From assembly GCA_937897645.1 (NCBI GenBank), contig CALCNV010000126.1:1-62263 (forward strand): a DNA stretch of 62,263 nucleotides, written 5' to 3'. Under the pieces are notes generated by a model, which saw only the letters and a list, made by a program, of their open reading frames with translations, did no database searches and had not been told where the DNA came from. A program made the position numbers and the translations under genes. Below, piece after piece: positions 7,755-17,112 of this stretch; position 1 is the first letter of the stretch; each line of letters opens with the position of its first letter. Source of the stretch: an uncultured Lysobacteraceae bacterium. GTDB lineage: Bacteria > Pseudomonadota > Gammaproteobacteria > Xanthomonadales > Xanthomonadaceae.

Positions 7755-8542
7755 CAGATCGACTGCATGCGTCCACCATCCACGGCCAGGCTGACGCCGT
7801 TGATGTAGGCCGCGGCGGGGCTGGCGAGGAAGGCGATGGCGGCTGCAATTTCGCTCGCTTCGGCGAATCGACCCACCGGCACGGTGGAGAGCATGCCGGC
7901 AGCCACGGCGTCGCGTGCTTTGCCGGTGCTGGCGGAGCGGTCATCCAGGATCTGTTCCAGCCGACCCGTGCGTGTGTATCCGGGCAGCACGTTGTTGACG
8001 GTGATGCCGTCGCCCGCGAGTTCGCGCGAGAGCGTCTTGGCCCAACTGGCCACCGCGCCGCGAATGCTGTTGGAAACCCCCAGGTTGGCGATGGGTTCCT
8101 TCACCGACGTGGAAATGACGTTCACGATGCGACCCCATTGCGCGCTCTGCATGCCGGGAACCACGGCCTTCACCAACGCCTGGTTGGCGAGCAGGTGTTT
8201 CTGGAACGCGTCAAGGTAAGCCTCTGCTTCGGCGTCGAGTGCGCGACCTCCGGGCGGGCCGCCGGTGTTGTTGACCAGGACGTGGACCGGACTGGCGCTG
8301 GCCAGCGCCTGCACCTGTGCGCCGAGCTGGACGTGATTCGAGACATCCGCCGCGATCCAGTCGTGGGCTTGTCCGGCAAAGGGACAGGGCAACGATGCTG
8401 CAACGGACGCCAATACGTCTGCACGCCGCGCCAGCAGGGTGACATCGGCCCCCAACAGGGCAAGCTCATGCGCAGTAGCGCGGCCGATGCCTTCGGTGGC
8501 GCCACAGACCAGTGCGTGCTTGCCGGAGAGGTTCAGGTCCAT
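7754..8542 (-). CDS. SDR-family oxidoreductase lacking the usual YxxxK
   Basis: Short-chain dehydrogenase/reductase of 262 residues with an NAD(P) loop GATEGIG (residues 14-20), VNNTGGPPGGR in place of NNAG, and a C-terminal YINGVSLAVDGGRM. At the catalytic helix it reads SNSIRGAVASWAKTL: the canonical Tyr and Lys of YxxxK are replaced by Ser and Arg. This matches a recognised BKR-like SDR subgroup without the standard tetrad, whose reaction is unknown to me. The gene overlaps nei by one base. Three GTAG palindromes lie just upstream of the start. Confidence 0.8.
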   Translation of the reverse strand: MDLNLSGKHALVCGATEGIGRATAHELALLGADVTLLARRADVLASVAASLPCPFAGQAHDWIAADVSNHVQLGAQVQALASASPVHVLVNNTGGPPGGRALDAEAEAYLDAFQKHLLANQALVKAVVPGMQSAQWGRIVNVISTSVKEPIANLGVSNSIRGAVASWAKTLSRELAGDGITVNNVLPGYTRTGRLEQILDDRSASTGKARDAVAAGMLSTVPVGRFAEASEIAAAIAFLASPAAAYINGVSLAVDGGRMQSI

Positions 8543-8571
8543 GCGGTGGTTCCAGGCTGCGTTGCCGCATT

Positions 8572-8667
8572 GTAGAGCCGAGCTTGCGCGACTGCCCGTA
8601 TTTGTAGAGCCGAGCTTGCTCGGCTGCTTTGGTCGGAACCAGAGCAGCCGAGCAAGCTCGGCTCTAC
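8572..8667. repeat. Three GTAG-headed palindromes (two direct, one inverted)
   Basis: Copies start at 8572 (GTAGAGCCGAGCTTGCGCG) and 8604 (GTAGAGCCGAGCTTGCTCGG). An inverted copy ends CTCGGCTCTAC at 8667. They fill the gap between the PaiB-like gene and the SDR gene. Confidence 0.85.
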
Positions 8668-9287
8668 AGGGTAGGGTTGCGTTCCAGCATCATCGTGGCG
8701 ATGGCCTTGGCATCCGGGTCGTCTTGTTGCGACAGCGCACTGGCTACCGCATGCACGTTGGCAGGCGGGTGGTTCTGGCTTAGCTTGAACTTCAACTCGA
8801 CGCGTTCAGGAACAAAGCGAAATCCCACGATCCCACGCAACTGGCTTCGATGATCGTCGCGTGAATGCTCGTAGCGCCAGTCGTTGCCGACGACGCTTTC
8901 GTGGCGGAGGCTCAAACGGTCGACGATGCTGGCGAGGAAATCTTCGTCCGTCGAAGCGTCCAGCGTGCCGGTCAGGTGGGCGACGGCGTAGTTCCAGGTG
9001 GGCACGCGTGCCGCTGCTTCCTCGTCGGGATACCAGCCCGGCGAGATATAGGCATGCGGACCATGTACGACCATCAGCGCCTTGCCGCCATGGCTGGCCT
9101 GCGGATTGGCCTTGGCCCAATGGCCTTCGATCAGGACGTTGTCGCCGTCGCGCGTGTACAGCACCGGCAGGTGGCTGGCGAAGGGCACTCCGTCCGCGCT
9201 GCTTACCAGCGTGACGAAAGGGTCGCGTGCCAGCAACGCGTCAAGGTGGGCGAGGTCGGTTTCGACAAAGGCGCGGGGCGTGTACAT
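8664..9287 (-). CDS. FMN-binding PaiB-family protein
   Basis: The 207-residue protein starts MYTPRAFVETDLAHL, the standard beginning of the PaiB/Pai2 family (named after Bacillus PaiB, which affects sporulation and protease genes). Also typical are PFASHLPVL, GHWAKANPQ, ALMVVHGPHAYISPGWY and VPTWNYAVAHLTG, the flavin-binding split-barrel core. In proteobacteria these are annotated as FMN-binding negative transcriptional regulators, although direct DNA binding is poorly supported. It lies 9 bp from the next minus-strand gene, so it probably belongs to the same transcript. The last codons overlap the GTAG repeat. Confidence 0.88.
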   Translation of the reverse strand: MYTPRAFVETDLAHLDALLARDPFVTLVSSADGVPFASHLPVLYTRDGDNVLIEGHWAKANPQASHGGKALMVVHGPHAYISPGWYPDEEAAARVPTWNYAVAHLTGTLDASTDEDFLASIVDRLSLRHESVVGNDWRYEHSRDDHRSQLRGIVGFRFVPERVELKFKLSQNHPPANVHAVASALSQQDDPDAKAIATMMLERNPTL

Positions 9288-9296
9288 CGCCCGCCG

Positions 9297-9605
9297 TCAG
9301 GCCCGCGCGCCCAACGATTGCACCATCAGTCCGCGCAGCGCGGCATCGTTGTCTGCGCGTGGTGGCGACACTTCGTCCAGCGAGAATCCCCGCGCCAGGG
9401 CATCGTCTTCATCCAGGCCGTCGAAGGCCACGAATTCGGCATCGAAGAGCGCTGCACGTGCGGTGTCGTCACTGTCATAGGACAAGGTGTTGCCGTCGCT
9501 ATCAAGGACTTCGGCCGTGCCGGCCTCACGCACATGCAGTCGCGCCCAGACCAGGGTGCGACCCAATGACGCGACGTACCACTGGTAGCTGATTGATTCA
9601 GTCAT
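9297..9605 (-). CDS. Unknown acidic 102-residue protein
   Basis: I do not recognise the family. The start is placed at ATG 9605 (MTESISYQWYVASLGRT) because it overlaps the stop of the upstream membrane-protein gene by 4 bp (ATGA); an in-frame ATG at 9629 would overlap it further. The product is rich in Asp and Glu, has no membrane segment or signal peptide and no cysteines. The coupling to the neighbouring two-helix membrane protein suggests they are made together. Confidence 0.6.
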   Translation of the reverse strand: MTESISYQWYVASLGRTLVWARLHVREAGTAEVLDSDGNTLSYDSDDTARAALFDAEFVAFDGLDEDDALARGFSLDEVSPPRADNDAALRGLMVQSLGARA

Positions 9606-9907
9606 GCCATCACCAATGAAAGGAGCCAAAGCAGCCCGGCACAGGCCAGGCCAAAGAAAATGGTCAGCAGGGAAATGCGTGCAGGCGTGGCCAACCCGGT
9701 CAGTGAGGGATCGCGGGTCGTGCGATAGCGGCCACTCAACAACCAGCCGATCGCGACAGGTTTCAGGAACGCGCCGCTGCCGAATTCCGTCGCGATGGCC
9801 GCGTGGCGATCACGCACATGCACCAGGGTCAGCGGCCAGAAGATCACGAACGCGCAGAAGCCGGCGATGGCGACGGCGAAGAAGAGCAGGGCGAAGAACA
9901 GGATCAT
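9602..9907 (-). CDS. Small inner-membrane protein with two predicted helices
   Basis: A 101-residue protein of unknown function. Residues ~1-28 (ILFFALLFFAVAIAGFCAF) and ~78-100 (ISLLTIFFGLACAGLLWLL) are strongly hydrophobic. The ~45-residue loop between them carries basic residues (HVRDRHAA, GRYRTTRD). It is translationally coupled to the unknown acidic gene downstream. A cluster of two-hairpin repeats lies immediately upstream. Confidence 0.65.
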   Translation of the reverse strand: MILFFALLFFAVAIAGFCAFVIFWPLTLVHVRDRHAAIATEFGSGAFLKPVAIGWLLSGRYRTTRDPSLTGLATPARISLLTIFFGLACAGLLWLLSLVMA

Positions 9908-9938
9908 GGAAGATGAAAGACCTCGGATTCTTTACGTA

Positions 9939-10145
9939 CGTCATCCCAGCGTAAGCTGGAAGGGCTTTTCAACAGTCGAACGGCGGTCATCCATTCGGAT
10001 CGTCATCCCAGCGAACGCTGGGATCCATTTTGACTTTGACTTTGACTTTGCGCTTGCGTCGATCTGGAACGTGGTTGCGAAGATCAAGATGGATTCCAGC
10101 GTTCGCTGGGATGACGGGACTATTATTTTGCGCTGGGATGACGTC
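9939..10145. repeat. Cluster of two-hairpin MITE-like repeats
   Basis: A complete element spans 10001-10116. It begins CGTCATCCCAGCGAACGCTGGG, continues with CCATTTTGAC, and ends in AGATCAAGATGGA followed by the inverted hairpin. Its ends and inner flanks match the element at 32318-32416. Partial copies flank it at 9939-9957 and ~10130-10143. A motif TTTTCAACAG...CGGTCAT at 9966-9990 recurs next to the element at 42776. A short run of TTTGAC repeats (10028-10048) lies in the middle. Confidence 0.8.
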
Positions 10146-10176
10146 GCTATTTTCTAGTTGATTCGTGCCGCGATAC

Positions 10177-11577
<1,401 letters not shown>

Positions 11578-11660
11578 GACTTGTAATCCTTGTGCAACGC
11601 AACCATTAATGGAACGCGCAGTTTACCGGAGCAACGCCGGGAACGCTGCGTTCGCAGGTC

Positions 11661-11666
11661 TATAAT
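11661..11666 (+). promoter_or_regulatory. Probable -10 box of iscA
   Basis: Perfect TATAAT 21 bp before the iscA ATG; a clear -35 is not seen. The ribosome-binding site GCAGGAGAA lies at 11676-11684. Confidence 0.4.
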
Positions 11667-11686
11667 CACGCTCCGCAGGAGAATCC

Positions 11687-12022
11687 ATGGCCATTACCCT
11701 CACCCCGGTTGCATTCCAGCGCGTGCAGCGTTTCGTCGCGGAGACGGGTGCGTTGGGCCTGCGCTTCGGGGTCACCCGCACCGGGTGTTCCGGTTGGGGA
11801 CACGTGGCCGACCTGGCTCGTGACCAGCGTGACGATGACACCGTGTTCGAGCAGGCCGGCGTGAAGATTTTCGTCGACGCCGACAGCCTGTCGCTGGTCG
11901 ACGGCACCGAGATCGACTTCGGCAAGCAGGGCCTCAGCGAGATGTTCCTGTTCCGCAATCCCAATGCCACGGCTGAGTGCGGCTGCGGCGAAAGCTTCAC
12001 CACCCAGGCCGACCTGGCCTGA
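11687..12022 (+). CDS. iscA: A-type iron-sulfur cluster carrier protein
   Basis: HesB/IscA-family Fe-S carrier of 111 residues. The three conserved cysteines are Cys34 (RTGCSGWGH), Cys98 and Cys100 (ECGCGESF). The IDFGKQGLSEMFLFRNPNA segment fits IscA better than ErpA. A good ribosome-binding site, AGGAGA, precedes the ATG. No other isc or suf gene is next to it, so it is a solitary carrier here; ErpA or SufA naming cannot be excluded. Confidence 0.85.
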   Translation: MAITLTPVAFQRVQRFVAETGALGLRFGVTRTGCSGWGHVADLARDQRDDDTVFEQAGVKIFVDADSLSLVDGTEIDFGKQGLSEMFLFRNPNATAECGCGESFTTQADLA

Positions 12023-12117
12023 TTGCACGCACTGCGGTCCTGGCAGCAGGAAGAAAGCCACTCCCCGTGATCGCCTGCGGGCATTAAGCTTCCGGTCTGT
12101 CCACACCGGAGTCGCCC

Positions 12118-13875
12118 ATGTTCCGTTCCTTCCTGCTCGCTGCCTTGACGCTGGCGGTGTGTTCGCCCGTACACGCGCAGCCGGCCGCCAAGAACCCTGC
12201 GCTGCATGCCCTCTTCGCCGAACAGTGGGAACGCGGCCTGCGCGAGAGCCCGGAAAACGCGAGCTATTACGGCGATACGCGCTTCAACGACCGCTGGACC
12301 GACATGAGCCTGGACGCGATTGCCCAACGCAGCGCGGCGGACCGGACTGCGCTGGATGCATTACGCGCCATCGACCGTACGACGCTGTCGCCCACGGACC
12401 AGCTCGACTACGACACGTTTGCCTGGCAGTTGGAACGCAGCGTGCAGCGGCAGCAATTCCGTGAATACCTGCAGCCCGTCGGCCACCAGGGTGGGCCACA
12501 GACGGCGGACGGGCTGGCTGAGGTGCTTGCCTTCGCCACGGCCAAGGACTACCAGGACTGGTTGAAGCGCCTGCAGGCCCTGCCGACGATGATCGAGCAG
12601 TCGATCGCGTTGATGCAGGAAGGGGTCAAGGCCGGCAACCTGCCGCCCCGCATCCTGATGCAACGCGTACCCGCGCAAATTGCTGCGCAGGTGGTGGATG
12701 ATCCGACCAAGAGCGGCTTCTACAAGCCGTTCCTGAAGTTCCCGGACAGTATTCCAGCTACCGAACAGGCCCGCCTGCAAGCCGACGCCAAGCGCATCAT
12801 CGCCAGCGACGTCGTTCCGGCGTACCGCACGCTGCTGGCCTATTTCAACAACGACTACCTGCCCAAGGCCCGTGAGTCGATTGCCGTGACCGACCTGCCG
12901 GACGGCAAGGCGTATTACGACTTCCTGGCGGGTTACTACACCACCACCGACCTCACCGCCGCGCAGATCCACGCCATCGGCCTGAAGGAAGTGGCCCGTA
13001 TCCGCGCCGAGATGGAGAAGGTCAAGGCCCAGACCGGTTTCACCGGCTCGCTGGGTGAGTTCTTCACCTACCTGCGCACCGATCCGCGCTTTTTCTACAA
13101 GACGCCGGACGAGCTGCTGACCGCCTACCGCGCCCTGTCCAAGCGCATCGACCCGGAACTGGTGAAAGTAATCCGGACCATCCCGCGCTTGCCGTACGGC
13201 GTGCGCCCGATCCCGGACAGCATCGCTCCGGATACCACCACCGCCTACTACCAGCCGGGTGCGGCGGACGGCAGTCGACCGGGCTGGTATTACGTCAACT
13301 TGTACCGTCCCGACATGCGCCCGCGCTGGGAAATGGTGCCGCTGTCCCTCCACGAAGCCGTCCCCGGCCACCACTTCCAGTTCGCCCGTGGCATGGAGCT
13401 GCCGGATGCGCCCATGTTCCGTCGTACCGGTTATTTCACCGCCTACGGCGAAGGCTGGGGCCTGTATGCGGAGCAACTGGGTACCGAAATGGGCCTGTAC
13501 GACGACCCGTACGACCGTTTCGGCCAGCTGACCTATGAAATGTGGCGTGCCGTACGCCTGGTGGTGGACACCGGCATGCACGCCAAGGGCTGGACCCGCG
13601 AGCAGGCCATTACCTATTTCAAGGACAACGCCGCCAAGACCGACCAGGACATCGTCAACGAGATCGACCGCTACATCGGCACCCCCGGCCAGGCCCTGGC
13701 CTACAAGATCGGGCAGATGCGGATTTCCGGCCTGCGGGCCAAGGCCGAGGCGGAATTGGGGCCGAAGTTCGACCTGCGCGACTTCAACGACGCGGTGCTG
13801 GAAACCGGGTCGGTGCCGCTGGAAGCGCTGGAGCGGCACATTGACGCGTGGATCGCGGGACAGAAGGGGAAGTAG
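12118..13875 (+). CDS. DUF885 family secreted protein (putative metallopeptidase-like)
   Basis: A 585-residue DUF885 protein, a large xanthomonad family. The N terminus MFRSFLLAALTLAVCSPVHAQ is a signal peptide with likely cleavage after AHA-Q, so the protein is exported. Around residues 411-420 lies LHEAVPGHHFQ, an HExxxxHH-like motif that suggests metal binding, followed by YGEGWGLYAEQLGTEMG with conserved Glu residues. This arrangement recalls M32-like peptidases, but activity is not established. It is monocistronic, with a short gap to iscA and an inverted repeat after its stop. Confidence 0.82.
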   Translation: MFRSFLLAALTLAVCSPVHAQPAAKNPALHALFAEQWERGLRESPENASYYGDTRFNDRWTDMSLDAIAQRSAADRTALDALRAIDRTTLSPTDQLDYDTFAWQLERSVQRQQFREYLQPVGHQGGPQTADGLAEVLAFATAKDYQDWLKRLQALPTMIEQSIALMQEGVKAGNLPPRILMQRVPAQIAAQVVDDPTKSGFYKPFLKFPDSIPATEQARLQADAKRIIASDVVPAYRTLLAYFNNDYLPKARESIAVTDLPDGKAYYDFLAGYYTTTDLTAAQIHAIGLKEVARIRAEMEKVKAQTGFTGSLGEFFTYLRTDPRFFYKTPDELLTAYRALSKRIDPELVKVIRTIPRLPYGVRPIPDSIAPDTTTAYYQPGAADGSRPGWYYVNLYRPDMRPRWEMVPLSLHEAVPGHHFQFARGMELPDAPMFRRTGYFTAYGEGWGLYAEQLGTEMGLYDDPYDRFGQLTYEMWRAVRLVVDTGMHAKGWTREQAITYFKDNAAKTDQDIVNEIDRYIGTPGQALAYKIGQMRISGLRAKAEAELGPKFDLRDFNDAVLETGSVPLEALERHIDAWIAGQKGK

Positions 13876-13881
13876 GGGTTC

Positions 13882-13965
13882 TAGGTTGCTGGTTCTTGGT
13901 TGTTGGTGGGGTAGGGCAGCTTTCCGCCTACAACCAAGAACCAACAACCAGCAGCCCGCTCTCTC
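13882..13965. repeat. Imperfect inverted repeat downstream of the DUF885 gene
   Basis: A GGTTGCTGGTTCTTGGTTG arm is followed by an inverted arm (CAACCAAGAACCAACAACC at ~13929-13950) with a ~27-bp spacer. It can form a long hairpin between the DUF885 stop and the rpsF promoter and may act as a terminator, although no U-run follows. Confidence 0.55.
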
Positions 13966-13970
13966 CAGAT

Positions 13971-13999
13971 TTGCGCCTAACCTATTGATCCGCCATAAT
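13971..13999 (+). promoter_or_regulatory. Sigma-70-type promoter of the rpsF operon
   Basis: -35 TTGCGC (13971-13976), 17-bp spacer, -10 CATAAT (13994-13999). The predicted transcript starts near 14006, leaving a ~110-nt leader before rpsF. Confidence 0.6.
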
Positions 14000-14005
14000 G
14001 CGCGG

Positions 14006-14118
14006 CTCCCTGCGGCCCAAAGCCCGGGGTTCCTTGCCCCACCGCATCCTCCGGGATGGTCGGGGGGCTGTCCGGTCCGGCGGTATTCGCCCGGCCATCA
14101 TCCGAAAGGGTTACAACG
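14006..14118 (+). promoter_or_regulatory. Structured leader of rpsF, candidate S6:S18 autoregulatory site
   Basis: The GC-rich leader contains CCGGTCCGGCGG and CGCCCGGCC segments able to pair just before the ribosome-binding site (GAAAGGG). In many bacteria the S6:S18 complex binds such a leader through a CCG motif. The resemblance is by position and composition only. Confidence 0.3.
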
Positions 14119-14550
14119 ATGCGTCATTATGAAGTCGTGTTCCTGGTCCACCCTGACCAGAGCGAGCAAGTCCCCGCCATGATCGAGCGCTACAAGGCGC
14201 TGGTCGAGAATGGTGGCGGCAAGATCCACCGTCTGGAAGACTGGGGCCGCCGTCAGCTGGCTTACCCGATCCAGAAGCTGGTCAAGGCCCACTACGTGCT
14301 GCTGAACATCGAAGTCGAGCAGGCCGTGCTGGCCGAGCTGACCGAGAGCTTCCGCTTCAACGATGCGGTGCTGCGCCACCTGATCATGAAGCGTGATGAA
14401 GCCGACACCGAAATGTCGATCATCATGAAGAGCAAGGACGAGAAGGGCGACAAGCCCGAGCGTGGCGAACGTCGCCGTCGCGATGACGACGAGGGCGAAG
14501 CTGTAGACGCCGGCGTCGATGCCGATTCCGACTCTGCCGAAGCCGCCTAA
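14119..14550 (+). CDS. rpsF: 30S ribosomal protein S6
   Basis: A 143-residue S6 protein starting MRHYEVVFLVHPDQSEQ. The conserved IHRLEDWGRRQLAYPIQK and FRFNDAVLRHL blocks are present, with a charged acidic/basic tail after residue ~105, as in other Xanthomonadaceae. The start ATG 14119 is preceded by GAAAGGG; an upstream in-frame ATG at 14056 lies inside the leader. S6 binds S18 and the 16S rRNA central domain. First gene of rpsF-rpsR-rplI. Confidence 0.97.
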   Translation: MRHYEVVFLVHPDQSEQVPAMIERYKALVENGGGKIHRLEDWGRRQLAYPIQKLVKAHYVLLNIEVEQAVLAELTESFRFNDAVLRHLIMKRDEADTEMSIIMKSKDEKGDKPERGERRRRDDDEGEAVDAGVDADSDSAEAA

Positions 14551-14561
14551 GGAGCACCCCC

Positions 14562-14792
14562 ATGTCCAAGTTCTTCCGTCGCCGCAAGTTCTGCAAGTTC
14601 ACTGCCGAAGGTATCAAGGAGATCGATTACAAGGATCTCAACACCCTGCGCCAGTACCTGACCGAAACCGGCAAGATCGTCCCGAGCCGCGTGACCGGCA
14701 CCAAGGCGCGCTACCAGCGCCAGCTGCAGACCGCCGTCAAGCGTTCGCGCTTCCTGGCCCTGATCCCGTACACGGACAGCCACGACAACTGA
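14562..14792 (+). CDS. rpsR: 30S ribosomal protein S18
   Basis: A 76-residue S18: MSKFFRRRKFCKF, then IDYKDLNTLRQYLTETGKIVPSRVTGT, and a basic C terminus with RQLQTAVKRSRFLALIPYTD. It begins 12 bp after rpsF with a GGAG ribosome-binding site. It forms the S6:S18 pair on the 30S platform. Confidence 0.98.
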   Translation: MSKFFRRRKFCKFTAEGIKEIDYKDLNTLRQYLTETGKIVPSRVTGTKARYQRQLQTAVKRSRFLALIPYTDSHDN

Positions 14793-14797
14793 TCCAC

Positions 14798-14936
14798 CTC
14801 CTTCCCCTTCAAGGCATGCCCTGAGCTTGCCGAACGGGGGAAGGCCGGGATGGGGATGGTTATCCCCTGCGGTGATGCGGAGTTGAATCAAGCGCACCAC
14901 CATCCCCACCCAACCCTCCCCTTGAAGGGGAGGGCT
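14798..14936. repeat. Inverted pair of CCTTCCCCTTCAAGG palindromic repeats
   Basis: The plus-strand arm starts near 14799 (CCTTCCCCTTCAAGG) and runs to GGGATGGGGATGG at ~14860. The inverted arm, CCATCCCCACCCAACC then CCTCCCCTTGAAGGGG, spans ~14899-14934. This is a third palindrome family, placed between rpsR and rplI inside the ribosomal operon. Confidence 0.7.
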
Positions 14937-15001
14937 ATAGCACTGTCATTCGGACAGCCCACCGCTGCGGGATTTCCCGCTAACGAATACGGAACACAAC
15001 C

Positions 15002-15451
15002 ATGCAACTGATCCTCCTGCAGAAAGTAACCAACCTCGGCGTACTCGGCGACAAAGTCGACGTGAAGCCGGGCTACGGCCGCAACTACCTGGTGCCGCAG
15101 GGCAAGGCCGTGCCGGCCACTGCCGCCAACGTCGCCGAGTTCGAAGCCAAGCGTGCCGACTACGAAGCCAAGGCCAAGGCCGTGCATGACGAAGCCGAAG
15201 CCCGTCGCGCCAAGCTGGAAGGCGCCAGCGTCACCATCAGCGCCAATGCCGCTACCGAAGGCAAGCTGTTCGGTTCGGTCGGCCCGCGCGATATCGCCGA
15301 TGCCTTCACCAAGGCCGGCTACCCGCTGGAAAAGAGCGAAGTGATCCTGGGCGAAGGCGCGTTCCGCCACATCGGCGAATACGACGTGCTGGTGCACCTG
15401 CACGCCGACGTGGAAACGACCGTCAAGGTCGTGGTCATCGCCGAAGCCTGA
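15002..15451 (+). CDS. rplI: 50S ribosomal protein L9
   Basis: A 149-residue L9 with the signature GDKVDVKPGYGRNYLVPQGKA in the N-terminal domain, the connecting helix (residues ~45-75, rich in Ala, Glu and Lys) and the C-terminal domain GKLFGSVGPRDIADAF. It is separated from rpsR by 209 bp holding a palindromic repeat, and is followed by a terminator hairpin. Confidence 0.98.
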   Translation: MQLILLQKVTNLGVLGDKVDVKPGYGRNYLVPQGKAVPATAANVAEFEAKRADYEAKAKAVHDEAEARRAKLEGASVTISANAATEGKLFGSVGPRDIADAFTKAGYPLEKSEVILGEGAFRHIGEYDVLVHLHADVETTVKVVVIAEA

Positions 15452-15473
15452 TTGCCAGCAATACGCAATACCT

Positions 15474-15503
15474 GACGGGCGCCGCAAGGCGCCCGTTCTC
15501 TTT
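15474..15503 (+). terminator. Rho-independent terminator after rplI
   Basis: Perfect stem ACGGGCGCC / GGCGCCCGT with GCAA loop (15475-15496), followed by the T-rich TCTCTTT. Confidence 0.75.
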
Positions 15504-15667
15504 GTGGGGAATGTCGCAGCCGATGAGACCGCGTCGATCTACAAGCAATCGTACTTATCCACAGCTTGTGCCATAGCGAGCCCACAGGCCGGACGCCTAC
15601 GATGCCAGACCGGAATCGATTGACGGTCCCCTTCATCGCAAGACCAGCGCAGGAAATCCACGCCTCC

Positions 15668-17062
15668 ATGTCCGCACGCCCCGGTTTCCGTTACGACCAG
15701 CACGACGCCCGCATCGAACAACTGCGCGTGCCGCCGCATTCCATCGAAGCCGAGCAGGCGGTGCTGGGTGGCCTGATGCTGGCGCCGGAAGCCTATGACC
15801 GCATCAACGACAAGCTCAACGACGTCGATTTCTACCGTCGCGACCACCAGTTGATCTACCGCGCCATCAGCGAGCTGGCGGAAAAGAGCCGTCCTTACGA
15901 TGCGGTGACGTTGGGCGAGTGGTTCGAATCACAAGGCCAGATCGAACAGGTCGCCGGTGGCGCCTATCTGGTGGAACTGGCCAGCACCACGCCGTCTGCC
16001 GCCAACATCGTCGCCTACGCGGAAATCGTGCGCGACAAGGCAGTGATGCGCCAGCTGATCGAAGTCGGCACTGCCATCATCAACGACGGTTTCCAGCCCG
16101 ATGGCCGTGACAGCGCCGAACTGCTGGCCAAGGCCGAGCAGGACGTATTCGCCATCGCCGAAGCCGGCGCACGCGGCCGCACCGACTTCACTGCAGTCAA
16201 TACCGCGTTGAAAGAGGCCTTCGACGTGCTGCAAAGCCGCTTCGAGAGCGGCGGCAGCATCACCGGCCTGCCCACCGGCTACCACGAGTTCGACGAAATG
16301 ACCGCCGGCCTGCAGCCGACGGACTTGCTGATCCTGGCCGCGCGCCCTGCGATGGGCAAGACCACCTTGGCCCTGAATATCGCCGAGTACGCGGCGATCA
16401 AGTCGAAGAAGGCCGTGGCGGTGTTCTCCATGGAAATGTCGGCTTCGCAGTTGGCATTGCGCCTGATTTCCTCCAACGGTCGCGTCAATGCCACGCGCCT
16501 GCGCACCGGCCAACTGGAGGACGAGGACTGGAGCCGCGTCACCAGCGCCATTCGCATGCTCAAGGAAACCAAGATCTTCATCGATGACACGCCGGCGTTG
16601 TCGCCCGACGTGCTGCGCTCCAAGGCGCGACGCCTGAAGCGTGAACACGACCTGGGCCTGATCGTGATCGATTACCTGCAGCTGATGGCGGTGCCGGGCA
16701 ACAGTGAAAATCGCGCCACCGAGATTTCCGAGATCTCGCGCTCGCTGAAAGGGCTTGCGAAAGAATTGAACGTGCCGGTGATCGCGCTGTCGCAGCTCAA
16801 CCGCTCGCTGGAAACCCGCACCGACAAGCGCCCGGTGATGGCCGACCTGCGCGAATCCGGCGCCATCGAGCAGGATGCCGACGTCATCATCTTCATCTAC
16901 CGCGACGACTACTACAACAAGGATTCCGCCGACAAAGGCCTGGCCGAAGTCATCATCGGCAAGCAGCGTAACGGCCCCACGGGGTCGTTGAAGCTGAAGT
17001 TCTTCGGCGAATACACGCGCTTCGACAACCTGGCCCACGACGCGGTGGGCAGCTTCGAATAA
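15668..17062 (+). CDS. dnaB: Replicative DNA helicase
   Basis: Hexameric 5'-3' helicase of the replisome, 464 residues from ATG 15668 (MSARPGFRYDQHDARIEQL). The N-terminal domain has VPPHSIEAEQAVLGGLML. The RecA-like domain has Walker A ARPAMGKTTLALN (residue ~230), Walker B-type LGLIVIDYLQLM, and the H4 region SQLNRSLETR. The C terminus GPTGSLKLKFFGEYTRFDN is typical. An in-frame ATG at 15566 would add 34 residues without family similarity. No intein is present. Confidence 0.97.
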   Translation: MSARPGFRYDQHDARIEQLRVPPHSIEAEQAVLGGLMLAPEAYDRINDKLNDVDFYRRDHQLIYRAISELAEKSRPYDAVTLGEWFESQGQIEQVAGGAYLVELASTTPSAANIVAYAEIVRDKAVMRQLIEVGTAIINDGFQPDGRDSAELLAKAEQDVFAIAEAGARGRTDFTAVNTALKEAFDVLQSRFESGGSITGLPTGYHEFDEMTAGLQPTDLLILAARPAMGKTTLALNIAEYAAIKSKKAVAVFSMEMSASQLALRLISSNGRVNATRLRTGQLEDEDWSRVTSAIRMLKETKIFIDDTPALSPDVLRSKARRLKREHDLGLIVIDYLQLMAVPGNSENRATEISEISRSLKGLAKELNVPVIALSQLNRSLETRTDKRPVMADLRESGAIEQDADVIIFIYRDDYYNKDSADKGLAEVIIGKQRNGPTGSLKLKFFGEYTRFDNLAHDAVGSFE

Positions 17063-17112
17063 CACGCTGCGCAGAGACAGATTCAGGCCGGCGAGGCCGC
17101 TACAATCACGCC

